IMG/VR virus record: IMGVR_UViG_3300022602_001838
Span: 1-64,000 of that record
Strand: one strand, 5' to 3'
DNA: 64,000 nt
From: a virus
Positions 57,779 to 64,000 of this stretch are shown here, in pieces; the first letter of the stretch is position 1, and each line of letters opens with the position of its first letter. The position numbers and the translations under genes are program-made. The notes below the pieces were generated by a model. The model saw only the letters and a program-made list of their open reading frames with translations. It had not been told where the DNA came from and ran no database searches.

Positions 57779-58965
57779 CTTTTAATCATCCCTGATTTCT
57801 TTGGCTTTTTGGCTTTGAATGGACTGTTCTTTTGGCTATAGTTACCACCAAACAATGTACCAACATTGCTGCCTTTACCAACGCTCATAGATGTAGCAAT
57901 ACCACCAGCACCGCCACCTGCACTGGCAAACTCCATCAATTTGCTTTCAAACATCTCAGCATAGTCTGGGCTTTCCTTCATACCAGGATAGCGCTGTTTG
58001 CCGGGCTGTCCTTCGTTGCCATCATCACGAATTGGATGTGCTTCGTCACTGTAGTTGCCTCTTGGCATTTTTTGCGCCACACTTTGCTTTTGTAGATAAG
58101 CATAGTTGGTTACCAGGTCGCCTGGAAAGTCTTCGTTATACGTAAATAACATACGAGCACGACGGTCACCTAGTTCATCACGAGCAATAGTATATGCCGC
58201 TCCTAATACTTCTTCAGCAGAACCTGACGAAACTAAATTGGGATTTTCATTAAAGACTTGTTGTGCCAACTGTTCTGCATAATTAGAGCCTTCCGCCACA
58301 CCTTGATCGCCTTTGATAGAAAAAGGTTTCATTCCCATTTTCTGTCTAAGCACATTGATTTCTTGTATGGTTCTGAACTCACCATCTTGACATTTCAAAC
58401 GCATAGGTTCATTCTCGTCCCACGATGTGAATTTTCCGCGTTTGTTTATTGCCGGGGTAGCACTAGCACGGCCATCCAATCCTTCCGTCATGCCTTGTTC
58501 AAACATACCAGATTGGCCACGATGCATTTCTTTTTCGCTGATCAAATACTGCATAACGCTGGTCAACATACCTTTGGCAGCGCCCATCTTTTCTGCTACC
58601 CATTCAGGAATATCATCATCGGCACTGATATTTTTGTTTAAGTACACTGCCACGCGGTGTATGGTGTGTAGGCTGTTTTTAAATGTAGAACCATCATGCT
58701 CGGGTTCGCCGATGAATTCTTCGCCCACGCCTTGCTCACCAAGCCCATGTACTCTCAACGACTTCTCGTAATGAGATTCTTCATCGTTTGCTGGCTCATC
58801 GTCAAAATCATCAAAATCCCCATCAAATTCTTCTTCATCGTGATTGCCGTGCAAATCGTTGTAATAATCTTCATCACTGTCATAGTTATGAGGATTGATT
58901 TCATTGACGGTCTTGATAGATTCTGTCATCAATTTATTAATGTTAAAAAGATCGTTGGTTTTCAT
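57775..58965 (-). CDS. Acidic protein with QGVAEG-type sites, 396 aa
   Basis: Starts MKTNDLFNINKLMTES; LMTE (12-15) is a possible protease site. Residues 29-66 are an acidic stretch. Three QG-x-x-E sites occur: QGVGEE (78-83), QGMTEG (157-162) and QGVAEG (221-226). They separate short segments, including GLDGRASATPAINKRGKF and a helix-rich AEQLAQQVFNENPNL part. The C-terminus is Gly/Ser/Lys-rich. It is probably cut by the prohead protease. Confidence 0.6.
   Translation of the reverse strand: MKTNDLFNINKLMTESIKTVNEINPHNYDSDEDYYNDLHGNHDEEEFDGDFDDFDDEPANDEESHYEKSLRVHGLGEQGVGEEFIGEPEHDGSTFKNSLHTIHRVAVYLNKNISADDDIPEWVAEKMGAAKGMLTSVMQYLISEKEMHRGQSGMFEQGMTEGLDGRASATPAINKRGKFTSWDENEPMRLKCQDGEFRTIQEINVLRQKMGMKPFSIKGDQGVAEGSNYAEQLAQQVFNENPNLVSSGSAEEVLGAAYTIARDELGDRRARMLFTYNEDFPGDLVTNYAYLQKQSVAQKMPRGNYSDEAHPIRDDGNEGQPGKQRYPGMKESPDYAEMFESKLMEFASAGGGAGGIATSMSVGKGSNVGTLFGGNYSQKNSPFKAKKPKKSGMIKR
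58289..58305 (-). repeat. Linker-coding 17-bp repeat, copy 1
   Basis: CCTTCCGCCACACCTTG, the complement of the QGVAEG codons. Identical at 59776-59792 and one mismatch at 59524-59540. It could be a recombination site for module exchange. Confidence 0.6.
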
Positions 58966-58986
58966 ATTATTTTATCCGTGTTAGCG

Positions 58987-58994
58987 TATTTATG
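58987..58994 (-). promoter_or_regulatory. Late promoter-like CATAAATA box
   Basis: CATAAATACGC on the minus strand, 22 bases before the acidic protein start at 58965. The next bases match the box at 60734 (CATAAATACGCTA). Confidence 0.55.
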
Positions 58995-59265
58995 CGAAAA
59001 ACAATCCGCCGCCTCTGACATTGACTTCCCCGTTTATAGTCATATTTTGTGTGTAAAATACTGGGTCAGAGTTACATTCACGCACATACAATCTGTGCGC
59101 CCCTGGTTCAATATTAATTTCGATGTGTTCTCTAATGAATACATCGTATGCAGCCCAAGTCCAACTGCGTTCTGTGAGCATTTCATCATCAACATAGATG
59201 CGGTAGCTGGGCTGGCCTTCGCTACGACTGCAATAAACATCCACAGTTAAACTTACTGCTGCCAT
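58990..59265 (-). CDS. Beta-sandwich binding-type module, 91 aa
   Basis: A small beta-rich protein with YRIYVDDEMLTERSW, HIEINIEPGAHRLYVRE and GGGLFFA. It resembles carbohydrate-binding modules of CBM-like domains found in phages. The 158-residue gene at 60743 shares RPQYRISFNEAVLSE with its YRIYVDDEMLTER, so the two are related. It probably decorates the virion. Confidence 0.55.
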   Translation of the reverse strand: MAAVSLTVDVYCSRSEGQPSYRIYVDDEMLTERSWTWAAYDVFIREHIEINIEPGAHRLYVRECNSDPVFYTQNMTINGEVNVRGGGLFFA

Positions 59266-60716
59266 TATTTTGCCTTCTTCATACCAGCAATCAAGGCAAG
59301 CTCTTGATCAATACTTTGGACCACGCTTTCTGTCAGACCTTGCTTATGAATGAATCCACGACTATTTTGTGGAACATTTGTGGTGCAAAACTTGCCGCAT
59401 ACTTTGCCAGTTTTGTCAGTAGCGTGATGAGTCCACTCTAGATCATTTTTTGGTTTAATAACATTCAACCCTTGCGATTTTGCGTCATCTGTCCAAGATT
59501 TCAAATCTCGGTGCAACACTCTGCCTTCTGCCACACCTTGCTTGATGCTTTTAAGAATAGATTTAGCCTGGGTGCTAGAATCATATGAGCCAATTTGAGT
59601 GTTGACTCTTCCCATTGCTTGGAGAATTTTTCCATCGGCAGCATAATGAGTGACCTTGCCACCTTTTACTCTGAACAATATGCCGCGAAAACTATAAATG
59701 CCATCCGGTTTGCTTACTGACTTATCAATAATTAAATTTACATTATCGTTATCTAACACCCCGTACTGGATTTTGCCTTCCGCCACACCTTGCTCCCAAA
59801 CTTTAGAACCAGCACCTTTATTCTTGTCCCAGAAATGTGAGCCGGCATCTGTTTGGTGTTGACTACGATTGATTCTAAAGCCTTTTGCTTTGAGCATATC
59901 ATACACTGTTTGAGCGATGCCTTGCCCTCTGTATTCAGGTGTTACAGACATATCCTGTGCTTCAAGATCATGGCCAAGCATATCAAATGTAAAGCCTGCC
60001 ACTTGTTTTCCGCCCAATGTAACATCAACATAAAGTTCTTCACCTGCTGTTTCTATGTTGAATTTCATCTTGGGTTTGACGAATTTGTCCAATAAGCCTT
60101 CCGCCAAGCCGCCGCCCAAATACTTGTCTAGTATTTGTCTTGCCACTGCTGGATTGCGAGGATACAGGTCTGCGATAATGGCATTCTTTTGTGCATCATC
60201 TGCTTGTGGCCACATTGTGCGTATTTGTGTAGCACTGGTTACTCCACTGGGGCCTGCATCAAACTGTACAGTTGGCAAGTAGACCATGTAACCATGTTGA
60301 CTCATTGGAGCAAGATTGCCCTTGTGATATGGTTGTAGATAACTGGGAGTACCGTCTTTTTTGACACCACCTGCCCCTGGTGGTTCATTGCGATCTTTTT
60401 CGCTACGTGCAAAGATCAACACAGTATTATCAGGATCGTATTGACCAGTAACTTCTTTTGCTACAAAAGGGCTTTTTACCAGTTGGAAGTTCTTGGGGTT
60501 CACACCAGCGATCTGAGCAAGTTTTTGCTTTTCGGCAAATGGAAAAGGACGATCTTTACGGTCGTCCGTTGCTACATAAACGATGTGTGCTCCTGGGAAT
60601 GCTTGCTCTGCTGCTCGGTACAAGCTCAAGTGTCCGGGGTGAAATGGGTGAAAACCCCCTGGGATTAAGACCAGGGTTTGTTTTTGCTGTGCTTCAAAAA
60701 GATCAAGAATGAACAT
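59265..60716 (-). CDS. Five-module polyprotein: nucleotidyltransferase, GNAT and small domains
   Basis: Starts MFILDLFEAQQ with an LFE site (6-8). Module 1 (9-206): nucleotidyltransferase with LIPGGFHPFHPGH and SATQIRTM motifs. GLAEG (203-207) ends it. Module 2 (208-313): GNAT acetyltransferase, with VTPEYRGQGIAQTVY. QGVAEG (309-314) follows. Module 3 (315-397) is beta-rich, ending QGVAEG (393-398). Module 4 (399-463) has KVCGKFC and ends QGLTES (459-464). A short tail follows. The protein is probably cleaved in the prohead, releasing separate proteins. Confidence 0.8.
   Translation of the reverse strand: MFILDLFEAQQKQTLVLIPGGFHPFHPGHLSLYRAAEQAFPGAHIVYVATDDRKDRPFPFAEKQKLAQIAGVNPKNFQLVKSPFVAKEVTGQYDPDNTVLIFARSEKDRNEPPGAGGVKKDGTPSYLQPYHKGNLAPMSQHGYMVYLPTVQFDAGPSGVTSATQIRTMWPQADDAQKNAIIADLYPRNPAVARQILDKYLGGGLAEGLLDKFVKPKMKFNIETAGEELYVDVTLGGKQVAGFTFDMLGHDLEAQDMSVTPEYRGQGIAQTVYDMLKAKGFRINRSQHQTDAGSHFWDKNKGAGSKVWEQGVAEGKIQYGVLDNDNVNLIIDKSVSKPDGIYSFRGILFRVKGGKVTHYAADGKILQAMGRVNTQIGSYDSSTQAKSILKSIKQGVAEGRVLHRDLKSWTDDAKSQGLNVIKPKNDLEWTHHATDKTGKVCGKFCTTNVPQNSRGFIHKQGLTESVVQSIDQELALIAGMKKAK
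59524..59540 (-). repeat. Linker-coding 17-bp repeat, copy 2
   Basis: One mismatch from the copies at 58289 and 59776; codes for QGVAEG at residues 393-398 of the five-module protein. Confidence 0.55.
59776..59792 (-). repeat. Linker-coding 17-bp repeat, copy 3
   Basis: Identical to 58289-58305; codes for QGVAEG at residues 309-314 of the five-module protein. Confidence 0.6.
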
Positions 60717-60733
60717 ATTATACGCCTATAGCG

Positions 60734-60741
60734 TATTTATG
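60734..60741 (-). promoter_or_regulatory. Late promoter-like box with hairpin leader
   Basis: CATAAATA, then on the message ATACGC and GCGTAT pair around a TATAG loop directly before the polyprotein ATG. No Shine-Dalgarno is seen. Confidence 0.5.
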
Positions 60742-60742
60742 C

Positions 60743-61219
60743 TCACATTGTTTCTAGAAGCCAGATGTAGAAGGGGTTGGTCCAAGTCAAAGACCAAGCA
60801 CCGTTCCAGCCCATATTCACACATTTGTTGATGGTCTGAGTAGTTTCGCCTTTGTAAACCACTGGCATCTTGGTTGTATAAACCCCGTGATCGTAAGGAA
60901 TCATACCTAGATCAATCTCATCAATCTCAACGCTGACAACATTCAACAGCATATCTGCTACGATTGTATAGTTGTCGGGATCAGTGTCATTGTCTTTTTT
61001 AGTGTCTGAGGGTTCTTTGTTCAACAACTCAACTTTGAGTGTGGCATTGTCAGTGGTGTACTCTACATCAAACTCGTGATATTCGACTACCCCTGTTTCT
61101 GCCTGTACGCTACCCTCAGACAACACAGCTTCATTGAAGCTGATACGATACTGGGGACGTTTGTCCCAGTACGTACCACTCAGACCCAGTTTGATGTGAA
61201 TCTTTTCTAGGTCTGCCAT
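60743..61219 (-). CDS. Beta-sandwich binding-type protein, 158 aa
   Basis: Starts MADLEKIHIKLGLSGTYW; contains RPQYRISFNEAVLSEGSV and VEYTTDNATLKVELLNKEP, a beta-sandwich pattern related to the 91-residue protein at 58990. The end has WNGAWSLTWTNPFYIW. It probably binds a carbohydrate or another virion component. Confidence 0.55.
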   Translation of the reverse strand: MADLEKIHIKLGLSGTYWDKRPQYRISFNEAVLSEGSVQAETGVVEYHEFDVEYTTDNATLKVELLNKEPSDTKKDNDTDPDNYTIVADMLLNVVSVEIDEIDLGMIPYDHGVYTTKMPVVYKGETTQTINKCVNMGWNGAWSLTWTNPFYIWLLETM

Positions 61220-61221
61220 GT

Positions 61222-62127
61222 TTATGCCTTTTGTGGACCTGCAACTGGTTGACCAGCTTTGGCCATACCGATAGCGTCAAGCAGAGCCTGAGGAGCCCCT
61301 TGTGGCACACCGTGATCTTCGCCGTGATACTGATTCTTGGCCTGACCAACAATGTCCAACTTGCTAAGATCGCCTTGGAACTCATAGTGTCCAATGTGAT
61401 TCAACAAGACCTTGCTGTGTGCCCAAATCTCGCCACCCAGCTTTTGCCAACGACGGCAGAACAACCAGTCTTCTGACAAGTAGTGACCACGCTCATCGAT
61501 CTCACAATCAAAGATCGAGTACATCATTGGCTCGTATTGTTTGCCTAGGCCTACATCGTCAACATATTTTGTATCTGGATGTGCAGCAATCAACTTCTCA
61601 TAGACCTGACGCTTGAACAACAAGAAGCCTGTACCAGCTGTGTCAACTGTAAAGATATCGCCCTGAATCTTAGTTTCTGGTTTCAAGTTAATAACATAGT
61701 TGACTGGCAACGCTTTCTTGGGATACAGACCAGCAATGACTTCTTTGTCGCAGGCCAACATTTTCAAGATAGCATCTGGTTCAAAGCGAATGTCAGCATC
61801 AATAAACATAAAGTGAGTTGCTGTTTGATTGGTCATCATTTTGGCCATCAAGTTGTTACGACCACGAGTGATCAACGACTCGTTAACCATTGTATCTAGT
61901 GACCAGTTTAACCCAGCTTGTTGTGCCAACAAGATGAAACGCAACAGACTTGTGACTGTTGGTTCGCTCATCATACCACCATAACATGGGATACCGATGT
62001 GCAAATGAACTTGTCTAAAGTCGAAGGGAACGCCCTGCGGTTGTGCCTGAGCTTGCTGTGCTTGTTTAGCTGCCGCTGCCTTGATTAGGTTAACGGCGTC
62101 ACTTTGAGATTTTTTCTTGTCTGTCAT
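61222..62127 (-). CDS. Glycosyltransferase, GT-A type (GT2-like)
   Basis: VHLHIGIPCYGGMMSEPTV starts the nucleotide-sugar domain and HFMFIDADIRFEPDAIL supplies the DxD motif. LSEDWLFCRRWQKLG gives an EDW-like block. Length 301; the first 35 residues are Ala/Gln/Lys-rich. It may glycosylate phage DNA or a virion protein. Confidence 0.8.
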   Translation of the reverse strand: MTDKKKSQSDAVNLIKAAAAKQAQQAQAQPQGVPFDFRQVHLHIGIPCYGGMMSEPTVTSLLRFILLAQQAGLNWSLDTMVNESLITRGRNNLMAKMMTNQTATHFMFIDADIRFEPDAILKMLACDKEVIAGLYPKKALPVNYVINLKPETKIQGDIFTVDTAGTGFLLFKRQVYEKLIAAHPDTKYVDDVGLGKQYEPMMYSIFDCEIDERGHYLSEDWLFCRRWQKLGGEIWAHSKVLLNHIGHYEFQGDLSKLDIVGQAKNQYHGEDHGVPQGAPQALLDAIGMAKAGQPVAGPQKA

Positions 62128-62143
62128 TTTTTACTTTCTTGAG

Positions 62144-62311
62144 TTATGCTTTTTGAACTTCTACGATTACGTTGGCACCGGCCAATTCCTGTGCTACCAC
62201 TTCTAAATTAGTCAGTGTGTCGTCATTGATGATTTGTGTAACGTCTTCTTCACTGTCTTTAATCAAAGTACTGAATGTAAGAACTACTGTTTCTTGGTTA
62301 ATTTTGGCCAT
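62144..62311 (-). CDS. Small acidic protein, 55 aa
   Basis: Starts MAKINQETVVLTFSTLIKDS after CAAGGAGTGGCAT and ends with AGANVIVEVQKA. A strand-helix-strand fold with acidic helix (EEDVTQIIND). A late-type box lies 27 bases upstream. Function unknown. Confidence 0.65.
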   Translation of the reverse strand: MAKINQETVVLTFSTLIKDSEEDVTQIINDDTLTNLEVVAQELAGANVIVEVQKA

Positions 62312-62337
62312 ATGCCACTCCTTGAATAATATGCTAG

Positions 62338-62345
62338 TATTTATT
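62338..62345 (-). promoter_or_regulatory. Late promoter-like AATAAATA box
   Basis: AATAAATAC on the minus strand, 27 bases before the 55-residue gene. The stop of the gene upstream overlaps it. Confidence 0.4.
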
Positions 62346-63081
62346 GGAGGTGATCTATGGGGTGAATTTTTCCTACGATGCCAGGACTAATCAATGATAA
62401 AATAGTTGCAATACTGTCATCGTTTGCGTAGATGTATGCTCCCCAAAGGGCTGGATACTTTTTCTTTAGATGTGTCAGTACACCTCCTGGGATTTTAACA
62501 TCATCTCGGGCGGTTAACTGTGCCAGAATACTTCGTTTGGTTTCTAATGGGTAATTTCCGTCTCGCAACACAATCTTGTATTTGTATTCCGTTTTGTTCA
62601 GAAACACCACATTGTTGCGCAACGCATCTTCTGTGCCAGGTTTGGGTATGTTGATACTATACAAGTTGTCGTAAGAACTGATAGCTTCACTTATGATCTT
62701 TAGATCATATTCTGTTTCAGCATATACTTGTAGCATATTGCCCTCAGTTCTAAACTTGACTATGTGTTTGTGTGTTTTAATCACAGTGCGAACACGGTCA
62801 ATCAAAAACTCATCAACATCATCCCAGTTAATATAAGGGTTGTAGGTATAATTATTACTAGATTGATAGAAACCGCGATAGCCCATGCCTGCGTTGCCAC
62901 TATTAGCAGCAAGTCTATGCTTTATAACATAGGCAACGATATCCTCACAAAACTTGTCAGTGGCTAGATTTACCTTTTTTATATCATACACCAACCGCCA
63001 CAAGTAGCGGTTGAAGTATTGTTTTTTGGTAGTCTCTAGCTTGATATTGTGATTTAGATTAACCCAATACGATGAATCCAT
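62341..63081 (-). CDS. Hypothetical protein, 246 aa
   Basis: Starts MDSSYWVNLNHNIKLETT at 63081, 23 bases inside the end of the Clp ATPase gene. The N-terminal part is helical (CEDIVAYVIKHRLA), the C-terminal part alpha/beta with two repeats of a YKIVL/YAETEYDLKII type. I recall relatives in marine phages, unnamed. It may act with the Clp ATPase. Confidence 0.65.
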   Translation of the reverse strand: MDSSYWVNLNHNIKLETTKKQYFNRYLWRLVYDIKKVNLATDKFCEDIVAYVIKHRLAANSGNAGMGYRGFYQSSNNYTYNPYINWDDVDEFLIDRVRTVIKTHKHIVKFRTEGNMLQVYAETEYDLKIISEAISSYDNLYSINIPKPGTEDALRNNVVFLNKTEYKYKIVLRDGNYPLETKRSILAQLTARDDVKIPGGVLTHLKKKYPALWGAYIYANDDSIATILSLISPGIVGKIHPIDHLQ

Positions 63082-64000
63082 TTTCATCCACTTGAGGTTG
63101 ATGGGTAGTAATCGTACTGAATTCAAACTTGTCATCGTTGAAATCAATTTCGACTGTGTTGTTTGGAGCGATGCCTTCGAACAAGATTTTCTTGCTCAAT
63201 GGAACTTTGATTAGTTCGTTGATCTTACGACCCAACGGACGAGCACCCATCTTGCTGTCATAACCAACTGTGGCCAGATGATCAACTGCTGCTTCGCTCA
63301 AACGAACTCTTATACCCTTTTCAGATAACAAGTCGTTGAGTTCGTTGATAAACTTGGCAACGATTTTCTTGACACTGAATGTATCCAACTTGTTGAACTT
63401 GCAGATAGCATCAATACGATTGCGGAACTCTGGCTTAAAGTAGTCTTTGACTGCTTTGTCATCTTCGCCACTGCGCTCAAGATCACGACCAAAGCCGATT
63501 GCATTACGCTCATTAGCGGCAGCACCCAAGTTACTAGTCATAATAATGATAGCATTACGAGCATCTGCTTTTTTACCACTGCTGCTTGTGACTGTACCTT
63601 CATCCATCAGACTCAGCAACACATTGCTAACGTCTGGGTGAGCTTTTTCGATCTCGTCAAACAAGATGATACTATTTGGATTCTTTTCCAAATCACTGAT
63701 CAACAGGCCACCACCCAAGTTGCCGTCATCATAGCCAACATAGCCAGGGGGCGCACCAATCAGTTTGGCTGCTGTGTGTTTCTCTTGATATTCGCTCATA
63801 TCATAGCGAACAAGTTTCATACCCAAGTTGTCAGCAAGCAATTTAGCCAGTTCTGTTTTACCAGTACCTGTTGGACCCAAGAACAAGAAACTTCCAATGG
63901 GCTTGTTCACAGATTTCAACCCAGCACGACTGACATAAATCTTTTCAAGCACATTCTCAACGACCTGATCTTGACCATAGAGCTTAGTGCGAATGTTTGA
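63059..64000 (-). CDS. Clp-type AAA+ ATPase, second ATPase domain (partial)
   Basis: The visible 313 residues are the C-terminal half of a ClpA/ClpB-type unfoldase, cut by the window edge. Walker A GPTGTGKTE, Walker B IILFDEIEKAHPD and NLGAAANERN sensor 1, with GYDSKMGARPLGR as sensor 2, are all present. The first visible residues SNIRTKLYGQDQVV fit the start of the D2 domain. No ClpP gene is in the window. Confidence 0.92.
   Translation of the reverse strand, partial: SNIRTKLYGQDQVVENVLEKIYVSRAGLKSVNKPIGSFLFLGPTGTGKTELAKLLADNLGMKLVRYDMSEYQEKHTAAKLIGAPPGYVGYDDGNLGGGLLISDLEKNPNSIILFDEIEKAHPDVSNVLLSLMDEGTVTSSSGKKADARNAIIIMTSNLGAAANERNAIGFGRDLERSGEDDKAVKDYFKPEFRNRIDAICKFNKLDTFSVKKIVAKFINELNDLLSEKGIRVRLSEAAVDHLATVGYDSKMGARPLGRKINELIKVPLSKKILFEGIAPNNTVEIDFNDDKFEFSTITTHQPQVDENGFIVLG

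Noticed and set aside
1-64000. tRNA genes, CRISPR arrays, integrase or attachment sites
   Set aside because: I looked for cloverleaf ends, regularly spaced repeats and recombinase motifs and found none.

Overview
The window is a contiguous piece of a large T4-like caudovirus genome, probably from a phage of an aquatic bacterium. The evidence is a family B DNA polymerase of the gp43 type, a likely sliding clamp and DsbA-like late coactivator, about eleven T4-type late promoter boxes (TATAAATA and close variants), a GIY-YIG homing endonuclease, phage thymidylate synthase and DHFR, a Clp-type ATPase, dense coding with many ATGA/TAATG overlaps, and small proteins that resemble those of marine T4-like phages. 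No psbA or other photosynthesis gene, tRNA, rRNA, CRISPR or integrase gene was seen. No gap without a gene exceeds 300 bases, and the host cannot be named from the sequence.

Layout. 1-10.5 kb (mostly plus strand): radical SAM protein, two SGNH-like proteins, a NodU/TobZ-type carbamoyltransferase, a P-loop kinase fused to DUF2061, a large protein with repeated glycosyltransferase-like units, and an ADP-ribosyltransferase-like protein. 10.5-15.9 kb (minus): DegT-type aminotransferase, sugar epimerase, SGNH protein, thymidylate synthase, DHFR and small conserved proteins. 16-21.2 kb: a VWA/metalloprotease-like protein with a MoxR AAA+ ATPase, and a DNA methyltransferase, each behind recognisable sigma70-type promoters. 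21.2-26.6 kb: a run of small overlapping genes, a 5'-3' exonuclease, an SGNH protein and the homing endonuclease. 26-36.9 kb: QueE, MazG, QueD, two PP-loop ATPases, a Rieske oxygenase, cupin, S4 protein, FG-GAP lipoprotein, FolE and a PLP-type enzyme. 37-50.6 kb: glycosyltransferase, a second MazG, a T-fold protein, a dehydrogenase pair, a DpdA-type transglycosylase, sulfotransferases, clamp, methyltransferase, DNA polymerase, DsbA-like protein and a third PP-loop protein. 50.6-62.3 kb: a 2OG oxygenase, a set of proteins that look packaged into the capsid, and structural or binding modules. 62.3-64 kb: an unknown protein and the Clp ATPase, cut by the window edge.

Two systems stand out. First, FolE, QueD, QueE and DpdA form most of a 7-deazaguanine DNA-modification pathway, scattered over 16 kb, with no canonical QueC. 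The DNA may carry carboxy-deazaguanine or a derivative made by other enzymes here. Second, several proteins (at 9.6, 51.3, 52.7 and 59.3 kb, and less clearly 57.8 kb) begin with a short peptide like the T4 capsid-targeting sequence ending in an [LI]-x-E prohead-protease site. One of them is a string of five modules separated by QGVAEG-type linkers. I infer a set of effectors packaged with the DNA and cut apart in the prohead: nucleotidyltransferase, GNAT, deaminase-metallopeptidase, amidoligase and ADP-ribosyltransferase-like proteins.

Regulation is readable. Early operons have TTGACA-N17-TATAAT-like promoters, three of which place the predicted +1 on or next to the ATG with no Shine-Dalgarno. 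Late boxes of ATAAATA type lie before the late genes, three again with a fixed 5-base distance to an ATG. A late promoter plus structured leader occurs twice in opposite orientations, at the window start and before the homing endonuclease.
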